A stretch of 64,000 nt of DNA from Stentor coeruleus (lineage: Eukaryota; Ciliophora; Heterotrichea; Heterotrichida; Stentoridae). The notes under the pieces were generated by a model. The model worked only from the letters and a program-made list of their open reading frames with translations, did no database searches and was not told where the DNA came from. Positions 18,809 to 29,744 of this stretch are shown one piece after another. Both the position numbers and the translations under genes were made by a program. How positions within the stretch are numbered: the first letter of the stretch is position 1; each line of letters opens with the position of its first letter. The stretch covers positions 54,936 to 118,935 of the forward strand of contig MPUH01000075.1 in assembly GCA_001970955.1 (NCBI GenBank), given 5' to 3'.

Positions 18809-20358
18809 CTATATAAAAGCAATTAATTCGCAAACCTGAACATTCATATTTCCCCCAAAAGTATTGCAATCTCCAAACTCCTCTGATTTACTCCAAGTCA
18901 ATACTAAATTCTTATCGACAACTAATGCGGGTACTTTTCTACCAATCTTGATTTCTTTTTTACTAATTTTTAAACAGGTATTCCCGTCGGTTTTAAAAAA
19001 CTTAACCTCTGGTTCCAAAAAGAAAATAAGGCAATTCTGTTCGGAGTTGTTGGTATTACAATGTAAAGCCAATTCTGAATAAAATCCACAAATTTCATAA
19101 CTAAATGTTAAAAACACACAAAGCATTGAAATGTTCATAGGAAAAGTACTCGATGCGGCAATTATATCACTGAATTTTGGAGTATTGCTTGTATAAATAA
19201 CCCTTGTTCCATGATTAGCATAAGCAGGGTTGATATTATTGATAATTTCTTGCATATAAGCTTCTGAGATTAGCATCGATAAATTCAAACATGAATTTTT
19301 AAGGTTTCTAGGTGTGCTTGGATCAGGCACTTCATCATTAGAAATTCTAACTCTAAAAGCTTTTTTCATCAAAGCATGACAACTACTTAAAGACATTGTA
19401 TAATTTTGTACCCTTTCCTTTAATCCTAAGCCATTTCCAGTTTTATCATTGCACACTTCAACAAAAACCTGAGAAATAAATTTTGCTAACACCCCAAGTC
19501 CTTCAACCAAAAAAGTCATGAGGATTTTTAACACACATGATACTCGAAAATATCCAATAAAAAGCTTCATGACCATATCCCAAATATTTTTTTCTATATC
19601 TTTAACAGAGAAAAACTCTTTAAGTTTTGGTTCTTCTCTTATAGATATAGCAACAGTATTTGCTGTGAATTCTTTACATGCGTTTTTATCTTGAATTAAA
19701 TAAAGGGTTTCAGTGTTTTCTAGAAGTTTGCAACAAAGTAAGAAAACTTCTTCTTCATTTAAGTAAACAAGAAGGATAGAAATTAAAGGTGGTAACTGAG
19801 GACAGTATTTTATAGTATCATAAACCTTATAAAGTGCCCAAAGGATACGTTTTAAAGCAATAAGCCCAGCTGAAGTTATATAAAACTTAGGAACTGCATC
19901 ATCAATGCGTTCAACAGAACTAAAAGTTGGAACAGTCAAGAAATTTTCTGGTATCAATCCCTAGATAATTTATTACTTCAAAATTTTCTTTGATAGTTTT
20001 CCAATAAGTATCATCAGGAATAATTTGAAAAAGTTTTAAAATCACATCACGTGATATTGCATCAGGTACCCCACTATATAATATTTTACGCTCTTATATA
20101 TTGTTTCCATTGATGATATAATTCTCTATTAAATAACCCATCTGAAACAATTGAACTTCTTTTTTTAAGTGTCCCTTGTATACGTCGCCATAATATATGA
20201 TATTGAACTTGATGAATTTCGTATGTACTTTCATCAATTTCTTTATAGAAACCTGGTTTGAATAAGAACCCGGCAGTTCTTATCCAGTTATCGTTTTTCG
20301 TCATATATGCACTTTTTTTTGTATTTCCTCCTTGCATTGCTTGACAAGCTAGACCCAT
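18809..20358 (-). CDS. TBC1D24: TBC1D24-like TBC + TLDc domain protein
   Basis: Three exons (20090-20358, 19977-20073, 18809-19960) joined over two 16-nt introns give 505 aa. The N-terminus MGLACQ has Gly2 and Cys5, so acylation is possible. The TBC (Rab-GAP-like) domain spans about 85-300: WKQYIRAGVPDAISRDV is rebuilt across intron 1, and KYCPQLPPLISILLVYLNEEE parallels the 'YCPALPALVALLLHY' segment of TBC1D24. The usual IxxDxxR arginine-finger motif is replaced by IDDAVPK, so GAP activity is doubtful, as in TBC1D24. The TLDc domain is at about 340-505, ending in CNTFGGNMNVQVCELIAFI. TBC1D24 acts in vesicle traffic and membrane lipid binding. Confidence 0.8.
19961..19976 (-). other. 16-nt spliceosomal mini-intron
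   Basis: GTAATAAATTATCTAG on the minus strand. Its removal reads ENFE|GLIPENFLTVP and joins TBC exons 2 and 3 in frame. Confidence 0.85.
20074..20089 (-). other. 16-nt spliceosomal mini-intron
   Basis: GTAAAATATTATATAG on the minus strand. Its removal restores YIRA|GVPDAISR, a conserved TBC-domain entry motif. Confidence 0.88.
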
Positions 20359-20892
20359 TTATGTTATTATATGCATTTGATAGGATTAGATATTAGATAA
20401 TGAAGGAAATATATTTTTATAATGGAAATTTACAGTATGTCAGTTTTTTAAGACTTTATGGGAGGATTTGAGAATTTATGTTTTTTGGGTTTTGAGAAGG
20501 TGCTTGAATCGGATATTAATTGGTGAAATTTTTGTGATGATTGAATAGATAAATTTGTTTTGCTTTTGGATAGTTTTGAAGGATAATTTTTTGATTTTGG
20601 TAGTTTTTTGTTGATGGAGTTTGATTAAGTTTTGATATATTTTTTATACCGATATAGTTATTATTGGAAAAAACTTTCAGATCTTACTAAGAAATGGTTT
20701 ATTACCAATTATATTGTTTAAATTTTTATGCATATTTTAAATGTATAATATATAATATATTATGTTATTCTGAAATACTTAGATTTTAATCCAAAATGAT
20801 TGTAAAATATGAGAAATTGTAATACATGGCATAGTGATCAAATTTGTAATAAGGATTTAAAAGTGTTAAATGATAAGATATAATCATATAAA
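20359..20892. other. Divergent intergenic spacer
   Basis: Between the TBC gene (minus) and the AGC kinase (plus). G-rich in its left part; no gene or repeat seen. Confidence 0.55.
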
Positions 20893-21816
20893 ATGATAAC
20901 ATTAGAAGATATAGAAAAAAGACAGATTATCGATTTTGGGCATAAGTGCAAAGTATGGCTTGTAAGTGTTCATGGTACTTGCTATGCGTTGAAAGAAGTC
21001 CCTAAAACGGATTTAAATGATATGGAAGTCAAGCATTTATTCGATGAAAAACAGGCACTTCAGACTTTGTCTCACCCGAACATAATCAAATTAATCACAA
21101 CTTTCAAAGATGACGCAAATCTTTATTTCCTTCTTGAACTAGCTAGAGGAGCACCATTAAGCTATCTTATAAAACAACAAAGGAAATTCCCTTTAGAAAA
21201 CGTGCAGAGTATAGTATATCAACTAGCTGAGACTCTAGGTTACATCCATTCCCAAGGTTTTGTATATCGAGATCTAAAACTATCCAATGTGCTCCTCGAT
21301 ACAAACGGTAAAATCACTCTAGTCGATCTAGGTTTATGTACAAAAATCGACCAAAGAAGGTAATTTTTATTTAGAGAATTCGTCGTAGCCGGGACAACCC
21401 ATTCAATGGCGCCAGAAATGATCCTCCATATGGTAAGCGGAGGTATGGCACTAGGTTATTCTTATCAAATTGATTGGTGGGCTTTAGGTATTCTTACATA
21501 TGAACTTCTTATTGGCACACCACCATTTGGGCTTTTTGGTGAGGATATAATTCAAAACATTGTTGCTGGGATTCAAAATGTTGATATGAAAGATTTAACT
21601 GGTACAGCTAGAAATTTAATTATTAGGCTTTTGTGTCCTGATCCAAATTCTAGATTAGGATGTAGTGGACCTAGTGAAATTCTTGAACATCCGTTTATGG
21701 AAATAAGGTCACCGATTAAACCTTCGTTAAGCTTGATGAATGGGATAAATTCTTGGAGTGAGTTTACTGAAGATACGGAGGAAATATCAGGACCTGATCC
21801 TTTTAAAGACTTTTAG
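20893..21816 (+). CDS. AGC-family (PKA/PKG-like) Ser/Thr protein kinase
   Basis: Exons 20893-21359 and 21375-21816, joined over a 15-nt intron, give 302 aa, a nearly bare kinase domain. Seen: ATP Lys34 (YALKEV), helix-C Glu52, YRDLKLSN (catalytic Asp127; the Tyr in place of His is typical of AGC kinases), VDLGLC (Asp145; Leu replaces the Phe of DFG), and T-loop AGTTHSMAPE rebuilt across the intron. The glycine loop is degenerate (DFGHKCKV). The protein ends FKDF, matching the FxxF hydrophobic motif that ends PKA catalytic subunits. Without an N-terminal cNMP domain it resembles PKA-C or a PKG catalytic fragment. It is expected to phosphorylate basic substrates. Confidence 0.85.
21360..21374 (+). 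other. 15-nt spliceosomal mini-intron
   Basis: GTAATTTTTATTTAG. Unspliced, it gives an immediate TAA; spliced, it gives QRREFVVAGTTHSMAPE, an intact kinase activation segment. Confidence 0.92.
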
Positions 21817-22101
21817 TTATTTGATAGTTAGAATATGATATAGGATTTTTTTTTTGGGAATGGTGTGAGATTGTAGGATGAATATAAAATTAATCAGATG
21901 CTTTTTGGGTATTTTTTGATAAATTTAATGATTTTTTTTATTACAGACACTTGTTTTTATATGGGTTTAAATTAAAAAGTCACTTTCTCAAAAAAAATCC
22001 TATCTAATCTTATTCATATCACCCTAAAACACATACAACAACCAGTTTTTTAACCTAAAAACCACTTCACATAGCCTATTTTTATACAAATCTAAACTTA
22101 A

Positions 22102-23385
22102 CTACTTTTTGTCTATTCCAACAGGCGACCTAACACTTTTTTTTTCACCAATCATCGTTTTTGTAGGGGACTTATTATTAACCGATATTTTGCCAACTTT
22201 AGCAGGAGCCTTTGTATTTTTTGACCTATATAAAAAATACTCAGTCTTATTAACCCCTTTCCCTTTAGCTGCTTGTGAAAAAGTCCCAACTTTTTTCTTA
22301 TTTGTAAATTTCGTTTGTTCTATTACAACATCTTCATCAGAATCTGAGCTTAAACTTGCATTAACATCATATTTATACTTGTATAAATGTTCAGTAATTC
22401 TTACTAGATTCCATCTTTGTAAAGGATTTACTCTAAGCATACCTTTTATGAGTTTATGCCAAGGTTTTGATATAGAATTGCTTAGATGAGGATATTCAGC
22501 TTTGAGTATTTTTGGGATAACTTCATCTTGATATTCGCCATTAAAAGGTAGGCTTTTCATTAGTAACGAGTAAAAAATACACCCCATGCTCCAAATATCA
22601 AGTGCTGGATTCGCTCTGTTATCTGTTCCAGACAATACTTCTGGGGCAATATAAAGTAAACTTCCAGCATCACTTCTTTCTCCAGTAGCCCCAACTGCAA
22701 ACATCCCAGCAATACCAAAATCAACAATTTTTATCTGTTCCTTTGATGAATTAGAAAAAAGTATATTTTCAAGCTTTAAATCTCTATGAATAACTTTTGA
22801 ATTGTGACAATATCTAATTGCTTCAGCTATTTGACAAGCTAAATTATATACCTCATCTTCAGGTAAAGGAAAGTTTTGTTCGATATAATCTTTTATTTCT
22901 CCACCGCTACAATATTCCATGACAAAACATATTTTACCATCGCAGTCAAAAGCATCTTCTAGTATGACTATGTTTGGATGTTTAAGTCCACGGAGGACTC
23001 CGATTTCTGAATATACACGGTTTACGTCTTCGGGAGAGAAAATTGTCCTTGTATCGACGAATTTTATTGCTACTTGCTTGCCAGTGAGTTTATGTTCATA
23101 AAGATGTACTGATCCAAAGCCACCTTCCCCTAATGTGGATATTTCTTTGTAAATCGCCATACTTGAGCTTTTTAAAAACTCTTCACCTCGAGATATGAAA
23201 ATTGGTTCGTCAGGGTTCATATACTCCATATCATCATCTGAAAGTTCTCCTCCAGTTGAGTCATAAAGGATACATTTTACATAATGAGGGATGTTCAGTT
23301 TTTCTTTGCATTCAGCCATAAGTTCATCAAGACCCTTTCTTTTATGCACAAGTGCTTCACAGGTTTTTTCAATGTTTCCGTTCAT
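22102..23385 (-). CDS. Doublecortin-domain protein kinase (DCLK/CAMK-like)
   Basis: A 427-aa protein. Residues about 1-72 look like a doublecortin/ubiquitin-like fold: LDELMAECKEKLNIPHYVKC, GGELSDDDMEYMNPDEPIFI and a closing SRGEEF. The kinase domain is at about 78-350: GEGGFGSVHLY (86-96), VAIK Lys108, VIHRDLKLEN with catalytic Asp202, VDFG Asp222, SLLYIAPEV (242-250) and LDIWSMG. The C-terminal 75 residues are a basic, disordered tail. All catalytic residues are present. DCX domains bind tubulin, so a microtubule-linked CAMK-group kinase is likely. Confidence 0.82.
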   Translation of the reverse strand: MNGNIEKTCEALVHKRKGLDELMAECKEKLNIPHYVKCILYDSTGGELSDDDMEYMNPDEPIFISRGEEFLKSSSMAIYKEISTLGEGGFGSVHLYEHKLTGKQVAIKFVDTRTIFSPEDVNRVYSEIGVLRGLKHPNIVILEDAFDCDGKICFVMEYCSGGEIKDYIEQNFPLPEDEVYNLACQIAEAIRYCHNSKVIHRDLKLENILFSNSSKEQIKIVDFGIAGMFAVGATGERSDAGSLLYIAPEVLSGTDNRANPALDIWSMGCIFYSLLMKSLPFNGEYQDEVIPKILKAEYPHLSNSISKPWHKLIKGMLRVNPLQRWNLVRITEHLYKYKYDVNASLSSDSDEDVVIEQTKFTNKKKVGTFSQAAKGKGVNKTEYFLYRSKNTKAPAKVGKISVNNKSPTKTMIGEKKSVRSPVGIDKK

Positions 23386-24350
23386 TATTATCGTGATCTA
23401 TATAGATTTTACCTTAGTTGATTCCATTTTTTATAAGGACAGATTTTATTAATCATTACTTTAGAATTTAGGTTTATAACTCAAATTCTCAATTGTATAA
23501 GTAAAAAACCTTAAAAATCTAACCCAAATTTGTATATTAACACACAAAAAATCACTTAAAAATCCTACCCACACTTTTTAAATTCTAAAAAACTGAATTT
23601 ATATAAATTGCCTATACTTAATTATTTATATCTTATAAAATGGAAAATAAAAAACTGAAGATTTCGAACTTCTTGACAGGATTCAAAGCTAAATACTGTA
23701 AGAAAACAAATCTTCTGTAATCACTCATCAAAAGTTATAGAAAATAATTTAATCAAAGAATTGATTTTCTCAGTTTATTTCTAAAAAATCTATAAAAAAA
23801 CCCCAATCTTTTAGTGTATTAAAAAAGCTTTTGGATTTGATTTTAGGACTTTTTGATTTTATGTTGTTTAATGAATATAGGAAAAGGTTTTTCAATTAGA
23901 GGTAAGGAGGGTGATGAGGTTTTTTTGATAAGGTGGATTTTGGTTATGTTGGAAGAGAAGATTTTTTTAAAAGTTTTATATGTTGTTGGGATATTTATTA
24001 AGAAGATTTTTCTTTGGTAATGGGTGTTAATATGATTAAAATGTTTTATATGTTGTTGGGATATTTATTAAGAAGATTTTTCTTTGGTAATGGGTGTTAA
24101 TATGATTTAAATGGATTAAATTTTTTTTTGCTATTTTTTTCAGTATAAAATTAAAAGTCTTATCCAAGACTTAAAACTTTTGTCAACACTTCTATTTTTA
24201 AAAATAATCTTAATTTCATATCTTAAATCAAAAAATACTTTACTTTACCCCGATTATTTTTATCAACCTTACAAAATTTAGCCTCTAACGACAAACAATT
24301 AATTTTTATCAACACTTCTTATTAAATTATATAAATTTAACCCAAAAAAA
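23386..24350. other. Intergenic spacer with 70-bp tandem duplication
   Basis: About 965 bp without a convincing gene. C-rich at 23480-23620, strongly G-rich at 23860-24120, then C-rich to 24350. Contains the repeat at 23973-24112. Confidence 0.55.
23973..24112. repeat. 70-bp tandem duplication
   Basis: The unit beginning gttttatatgttgttgggat at 23973 repeats at 24043, almost identical to about 24108. No N lies between the copies, so it is either a recent duplication or a merged assembly overlap. Confidence 0.75.
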
Positions 24351-24734
24351 TTAGTTGAAGCTCAATTTCCCTTCATCTGAACTGCTAACATAATCCTGAA
24401 AAATATCATGTAAGTTGACTTTTAAAGGCCTACCAAATATATTCTCAGGGTCAATTTCTGAGTTGTTAGAGCTTTTCCTAGACGATTTCGAAGATTTCTG
24501 AGGAGTTAGTTTAAGCTTTCTCTTCGGTGTAGTCTTTGGAGTAGAAAAATTGGTAGAAGGGGTCCTTGTTATTGGTATCGATTTCGTCGGGGTATCATGT
24601 TTATACTGACAAATCCTCATATACCTCTCTTGCAATATAGCAAAACTTTTTTGTATATCACGAAAGTCGCATTTTATCAAAGCATTCATATCTTTATGTA
24701 TCTCAGTTAGCTCAAGTAATTCACCCAAATTCAT
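24351..24734 (-). CDS. Small unknown protein with helical N-terminus
   Basis: 127 aa. Residues 1-45 are helical (ELLELTEIHKDMNALIKCDF), 48-95 are basic and Ser/Thr/Pro-rich (TPKTTPKRKLKLTPQKSSKS), and the C-terminus is acidic (YVSSSDEGKLSFN). Repeated TP and SP pairs suggest proline-directed phosphorylation. No family recognised. The start ATG at 24734 is flanked by AT-rich sequence. Confidence 0.55.
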   Translation of the reverse strand: MNLGELLELTEIHKDMNALIKCDFRDIQKSFAILQERYMRICQYKHDTPTKSIPITRTPSTNFSTPKTTPKRKLKLTPQKSSKSSRKSSNNSEIDPENIFGRPLKVNLHDIFQDYVSSSDEGKLSFN

Positions 24735-25607
24735 ATATAAAATAAAGGGGCCTTAAAAATTTTATCACTTATTTTAGTCTTAGATATAAGGATTCCCATT
24801 CATAATATTTTTATATCAGATATTATCCATTGTCTTTCTAGAAAAATTTCTTATTTGTCTTTAGCTAATTTCATGATAATATCTAAGTCTTTTTTGAAAT
24901 TCTTTAGAATTGTGTTGTTGTCTTAAATGACTCAGCTTCAAATTGTGTTAAATATGTTTCTTGACAACGGTCTTTGCTTTGAGTTTCTTTGTTTTGGGTT
25001 AAGATTAGAGGGTTGAGCTATTCGAATTTAGCAGTGACTAGGATCATTAGGTTTAATGCAACTTTACTGTTTGTGTAAAGGTTTATTAGTTCGATTTAGT
25101 TTCTCCATAGATTCTCATTTGATTTTTTATATGATTATTATGACTATATAAGGCAGATATTGAATTTTTTATTATCGATAGTTTAAATATTTAAACTTGG
25201 GAATTATATATAAATAAAACAAGTATCATCATCTTATCTGTGAATAAACTTAGAATTATAAATCTCAAAACCAGTTATAAATGTCTTACCCCTTAAGAAA
25301 CCAAACCATTTTCCAAACATAATCAATTAACATAAAAGACGAAACATGCAAATTTTTATTATAAATTAACTCTACTTCATTCTAAAAGCAATCTATATAT
25401 ACTGAAATATTATAAAACTCCAGTGTTCCTTAACTTTATCCTATCAGAATAATTTCTCACTCTCAAAAGATAGTTTATTCCTTGAAAAAAATCAAAAATC
25501 CATCATAATTTTTTCACATAAAAAAAAATAATCACTGTACTGATTCTATCTAACTTTGCTTAACATTGACAACTTTAAAAGTTTATACACCAATATACTT
25601 AAAATTA
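24735..25607. other. Intergenic spacer left of the kinase array
   Basis: About 870 bp, AT-rich, no gene recognised. C-rich and G-poor leader from about 25250 to the first kinase start. Confidence 0.5.
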
Positions 25608-26561
25608 ATGGGGTGCAGCATACTTTCCTCATCAACCCGTAAAAAAAAGCTTCTTAAAGCCTACTCGACAGAAAAAGATCTGAAAATCAAACGTTTCTCA
25701 GTACCTTCTCCAAAGCTCATATCTTTATATAATAACTACGCATCCTTAAAATGCTTAGGTTCAGGCTCTTTTGCTGAGGTAATGTTATGTATGCACAGGC
25801 CATCAAAAGAGCATAGGGCCTTGAAAATTATAAAAAAGCCTTTTCCCTCAGCATCATTCCTATCAGAAGGTAATCCAGGCAGTGAATTCAAAATCATGCA
25901 GGTCTTAGACCATCCAAACATAGTTAAATTTTATGAAATTTTTGAAGACCTCGACTTCACATATCTATCACTTGAATACTGTAAAGGAGGTACACTTCAC
26001 ACCAAAATTAAAGATTCCTTACAAATAACAGATCAAAACTTAGCTGATATAATGTTTCAAGTATTTTCAGCTATATCTTATATACACAGTAAAGGAATAG
26101 TACATCGAGATTTGAAAACAAAAAACTTGTTATTGATGAACTTCGAAGATCTGATGATAAAAATAGCAGATTTCGGAAGTGCATGTTTTTTAGATAGTAC
26201 AAAGAAAGCTAAAGGTTATTGTGGGACAAAGCTGTTTATAGCTCCAGAGGTAAATGGTGAGAGCTATAATGAAAAAGTTGATATTTGGAGCTGTGGTATG
26301 ATAATGTATAGTCTTGTTTTTAAGGAAGTAGAACTTTGTGATACAAGTAGTGAGGAGAGTGTTAGGGTGTTTATAGAAAAAGCTATAAAAGGCTCAGAGA
26401 TTTTTTCTAAGAATGAGGATATTTCTGAACTGTTTATGAAACTACTTAAATGGAACCCTGAGGAAAGGATATCAGCAAATGAGGCACTTGAGAACAAATG
26501 GATTAAAAAATCCAGTAAGCTTTGGTCATCAACAACAACTATGTCAAGTACTTTAAAATAG
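25608..26561 (+). CDS. MGC-type Ser/Thr protein kinase 1 of the array (no EF-hands)
   Basis: 317 aa from the ATG at 25608; in-frame codons upstream of it back to 25566 lack an ATG and are leader. The N-terminus MGCSILSSSTRKKK has Gly2/Cys3 (predicted myristoyl and palmitoyl sites) plus a basic patch. The kinase domain is about 45-305: LGSGSFAEV (50-58), Lys73, helix-C Glu93, HRDLKTKN with Asp168 (TK replaces the common PE), ADFGSAC Asp188, GTKLFIAPEV and YNEKVDIWSCG. All catalytic residues are present. The fold is CDPK/CAMK type without a calcium-binding tail. It is closest to the next kinase, sharing the HRPSxEHRALKIIKK block. Confidence 0.87.
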   Translation: MGCSILSSSTRKKKLLKAYSTEKDLKIKRFSVPSPKLISLYNNYASLKCLGSGSFAEVMLCMHRPSKEHRALKIIKKPFPSASFLSEGNPGSEFKIMQVLDHPNIVKFYEIFEDLDFTYLSLEYCKGGTLHTKIKDSLQITDQNLADIMFQVFSAISYIHSKGIVHRDLKTKNLLLMNFEDLMIKIADFGSACFLDSTKKAKGYCGTKLFIAPEVNGESYNEKVDIWSCGMIMYSLVFKEVELCDTSSEESVRVFIEKAIKGSEIFSKNEDISELFMKLLKWNPEERISANEALENKWIKKSSKLWSSTTTMSSTLK

Positions 26562-27367
26562 GTTTTAATTAATATGGTTCTGAAGGAAAATTGTATGTAG
26601 GATAAGGATTTTATAGTATGTCGAAGTTTTTTTTGTATTAAAATTTATGTATTAGAGAGTTTCTTATAAGGTGAAATTCTTAAGAAGTTTAGGTGATAAT
26701 GTTAGTTTACAAAACTGATGATAAAATATTAAGAAATTAAAATGTAAAACTTTAGGTAAATGATAAAACTATAATAACTATTATATCATAATAATGCTAA
26801 TAAACATCAAATTCTATATAAAATGTTTGTTTTCACATAACACCAACTAATTATTTTTTTTATATATTTCATTTACTACATATAGTGAAAATGGGAAAAT
26901 ATTCTAATAATAAACTCTAAGTTTCTAATTTCATACACAAACCCCTATCTTCCTATTTCCTCAATATTTTCTTCTGATTACATACATAAGAAGTCTCTGC
27001 CAAATATTAATTCCTAAAAAAAATCCACGTTATTATATACTAAATCAATAATACTACATCTTTATTTTCCTCATAAATAAACTAGTTTATATACCACACA
27101 ATATTCAACCCTATATATCTTCTCCTATTATTATCATCAACCATACTTCATTTCCCTATATATCATCTCCTATCAAAATCCTCAACCACTCTTCATTTCC
27201 TTATAAAAATCTCATCCTCCTATAACCCAAGCCTAATATTCAAAAATCATATCCTCATATTCTCATATATTCTATATTTATACTATATCTTTCAAAACAT
27301 CATAATCCTTCATCTTTAGTTTTCTAAACAAAAAATCCATTTATGATACTAAAATGCCATAATACAA
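26562..27367. other. Spacer between kinases 1 and 2
   Basis: About 800 bp, no gene. G-rich at 26562-26700 and C-rich with very few G from 26900 to 27360. Confidence 0.55.
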
Positions 27368-28327
27368 ATGGGTTGCAGTTTAAAATCCTCATCATCATCA
27401 AAAAAAAAACTTCTGGGTATTACAAATATAAGCCAATTTCCCCGAGTTAAAAGTTCCCCACTTTTATTTCACAAAACTTCTAGTCTTTACGATGATTATG
27501 CGACAATAAAATACCTCGGTAGTGGAGCATTTTCAGAAGTTATGCTATGTTTGCATCGTCCTTCTAATGAACATCGGGCATTAAAAATTATAAAAAAAGC
27601 TTTGATCGAAAATAGTCACTTTTACACAAAATCCGAACTTAAAGAAGCTAAAATTATGAAAATATTAGATCATCCACACATAATAAAATATTTTGAATGC
27701 TTTGAAGACTTAAATTGTGTATATGTGTCAATGGAATACTGTCAAGGTGGGGATCTTTATTCAGAAATAAAGAAAGTCAATAAATTCAATGAAGAGACTT
27801 CAGCTGAGATTATGGTCCAACTCTTATCAGCAGTACAATATTTACATGAAAAAAACATTGTACATCGTGATTTAAAACTACAAAATTTACTTTTGGGACA
27901 AAATTCGAATAATATTGATGTGAAAATTGCTGATTTCGGATCAGCCTGTTGGCTTTCGGGGAACTTTAAAGCTTTTGGGTATTTCGGTACCCCAGCTTTT
28001 CAAGCCCCTGAAGTTATGAAAGGTTTTTATGATGAAAAAGTTGATATTTGGAGCTGTGGAGTGATTTTATATGCTTTGTTACAAGGGAAAATTTTATATC
28101 ATGAAGAAGATATTGCAAATCTTAATAATCAAGTATTGGATTTTAGTATAGATCATTCTGATTTTTATGATAAAGGCCTAATTATTGATTTTATAAAACA
28201 TTTAATACGTATTGATCCAAAAGAAAGGTATTCAGCTAAAGATGCGTTGAATCATCCATGGATCCAACAACATGTGAATAAAACTTTTGGCTTATTAAGT
28301 ACAGAAACAAGGACTTTTGCTTATTAA
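27368..28327 (+). CDS. MGC-type Ser/Thr protein kinase 2 of the array (no EF-hands)
   Basis: 319 aa. The N-terminus MGCSLKSSSSSKKKLL has Gly2/Cys3 and a poly-Ser/Lys stretch. Kinase motifs: LGSGAFSEV, Lys73, Glu93, HRDLKLQN Asp168, ADFGSAC Asp189, and an unusual activation end GTPAFQAPEV where sister kinases have FYLAPEV. YDEKVDIWSCG and a short final helix follow. It is the closest paralog of kinase 1 (same strand, about 0.8 kb away), consistent with recent tandem duplication. Catalytically complete; membrane attachment is inferred from the N-terminus. Confidence 0.87.
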   Translation: MGCSLKSSSSSKKKLLGITNISQFPRVKSSPLLFHKTSSLYDDYATIKYLGSGAFSEVMLCLHRPSNEHRALKIIKKALIENSHFYTKSELKEAKIMKILDHPHIIKYFECFEDLNCVYVSMEYCQGGDLYSEIKKVNKFNEETSAEIMVQLLSAVQYLHEKNIVHRDLKLQNLLLGQNSNNIDVKIADFGSACWLSGNFKAFGYFGTPAFQAPEVMKGFYDEKVDIWSCGVILYALLQGKILYHEEDIANLNNQVLDFSIDHSDFYDKGLIIDFIKHLIRIDPKERYSAKDALNHPWIQQHVNKTFGLLSTETRTFAY

Positions 28328-29744
28328 TGTATAGTTTAAAATATGATTTTGTGTGAATTTTTGAGGAAAGTTGGTATTGATAATAGAATTTTGGGAAGGG
28401 TTATTTTAAAATTGAGTTTTTAGAAAGCTTACATATGATTTGAAAATTTTGATATGGTGAAATATGCTTAAGAGGTTTTCGAATAGGAAATGAGAAAAAT
28501 GCGAAAATATTGATATTTTTGAGGGAGATAAGAAGATTTTTTGTGTTTATGGAATTAAAAATTGGTTTGTGTGAAATTTAGTGTTTATGATGAGCATTTT
28601 ATAATAAAAGAGGTATTTTTTGTAATTTATGGATAAGTGTGATTTATGATGAGTTAATAAAATAGAAAATATTTTATAAGGGTTTAGGAATTAGGATATT
28701 TAGGTGTTTTCTTGTTTTGTAATAGGTTTTTATGAATTGATATATATTTATACAATTAATTAAAACCTTTAAATCATGTGTTTATAGTCATTTATATAGT
28801 AGCTAACACCCTCCTAACACCCTGTCTTATTTTTAACTAATTTTTATTTTTTATTTTCTTTATCTTAATAGTCTTAAATTTCCAAGAGTAGCTTAAATTA
28901 CAGCTGATAAATAAAGTTTTGATTCAATATTATGTTTACAATTATTACTCGTTAATATAATCAAAATATTTATAAAAAATCATAAAAGTGTATCGTGAGT
29001 CTAAAAAAAAGCATATCATCTATATAAAAAGTGCAGTTTGACTTAGTATATATTAAACTAAAATCATTTTTTTTGCTTTGCTTATTATAACCTAATATTT
29101 TTATGCAAAAAATCAATTCTTTTGATATGCATGATTATAAATTTGGCATTTCAGTACTCAGGATGATTTAGCATTTAGATATTATTTTTCGTCTCTTCTT
29201 TTCAGCATAACACATCAAAAATTTTTTTTTTCCATTTAGATATCAAGTAAAATTTTATAAGCTAATCCATTTATGATTATACTTTAAAAATCTCGTCTAA
29301 AATGTTTTGGAATAAAAAGCATGCTTGCTAAAAATTCTTCAACTTTAAGCTATTTTGGCTTATTTTAGTCATAAAAAACTTGTTCTGAAGTAAAAAAATA
29401 AACTTTTCTCATCTTGAAATTATAATAAATTGAAAACTAGAGGAAAAATCAGCTTCGCAGATTCGAAAAAGATTTTTTAAGAGAAAATAGATGATGAATT
29501 TATTAAAATTGTAATAAAAAGAGTTTCTATTTAAAAGGAATAATCCATAAGTATTCTAATTATTAATTATTAGCCGAGATTATAATATCACTGTTCCTAA
29601 GTATTAATTTATGCTTTTAAATTTAGTTCAGTTTATGAGAAATATAATATTAATTAAGCAATGGTATTTAATAATTCGATTTTACGAGTTGGTTTATCTA
29701 AAAATAAATACTAAATTCATGAACTATAAACCAGTTTTATAAAT
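28328..29744. other. Long spacer between kinases 2 and 3
   Basis: About 1.4 kb, AT-rich, with no gene identified. G-rich to about 28730. Two copies of ctaacaccct sit at 28803-28812 and 28814-28823. Plus-strand fragments near 29440-29560 look weakly coding but are broken by stops. Confidence 0.45.

Noticed and set aside
22109-22489. 126-codon plus-strand frame
   Set aside because: Antisense shadow of the doublecortin-type kinase C-terminal tail.
29440-29560. Weakly coding-like plus-strand text that could be a kinase tail remnant
   Set aside because: Only a vague likeness over about 20 residues, broken by stops; no HRD, DFG or APE remnants nearby.
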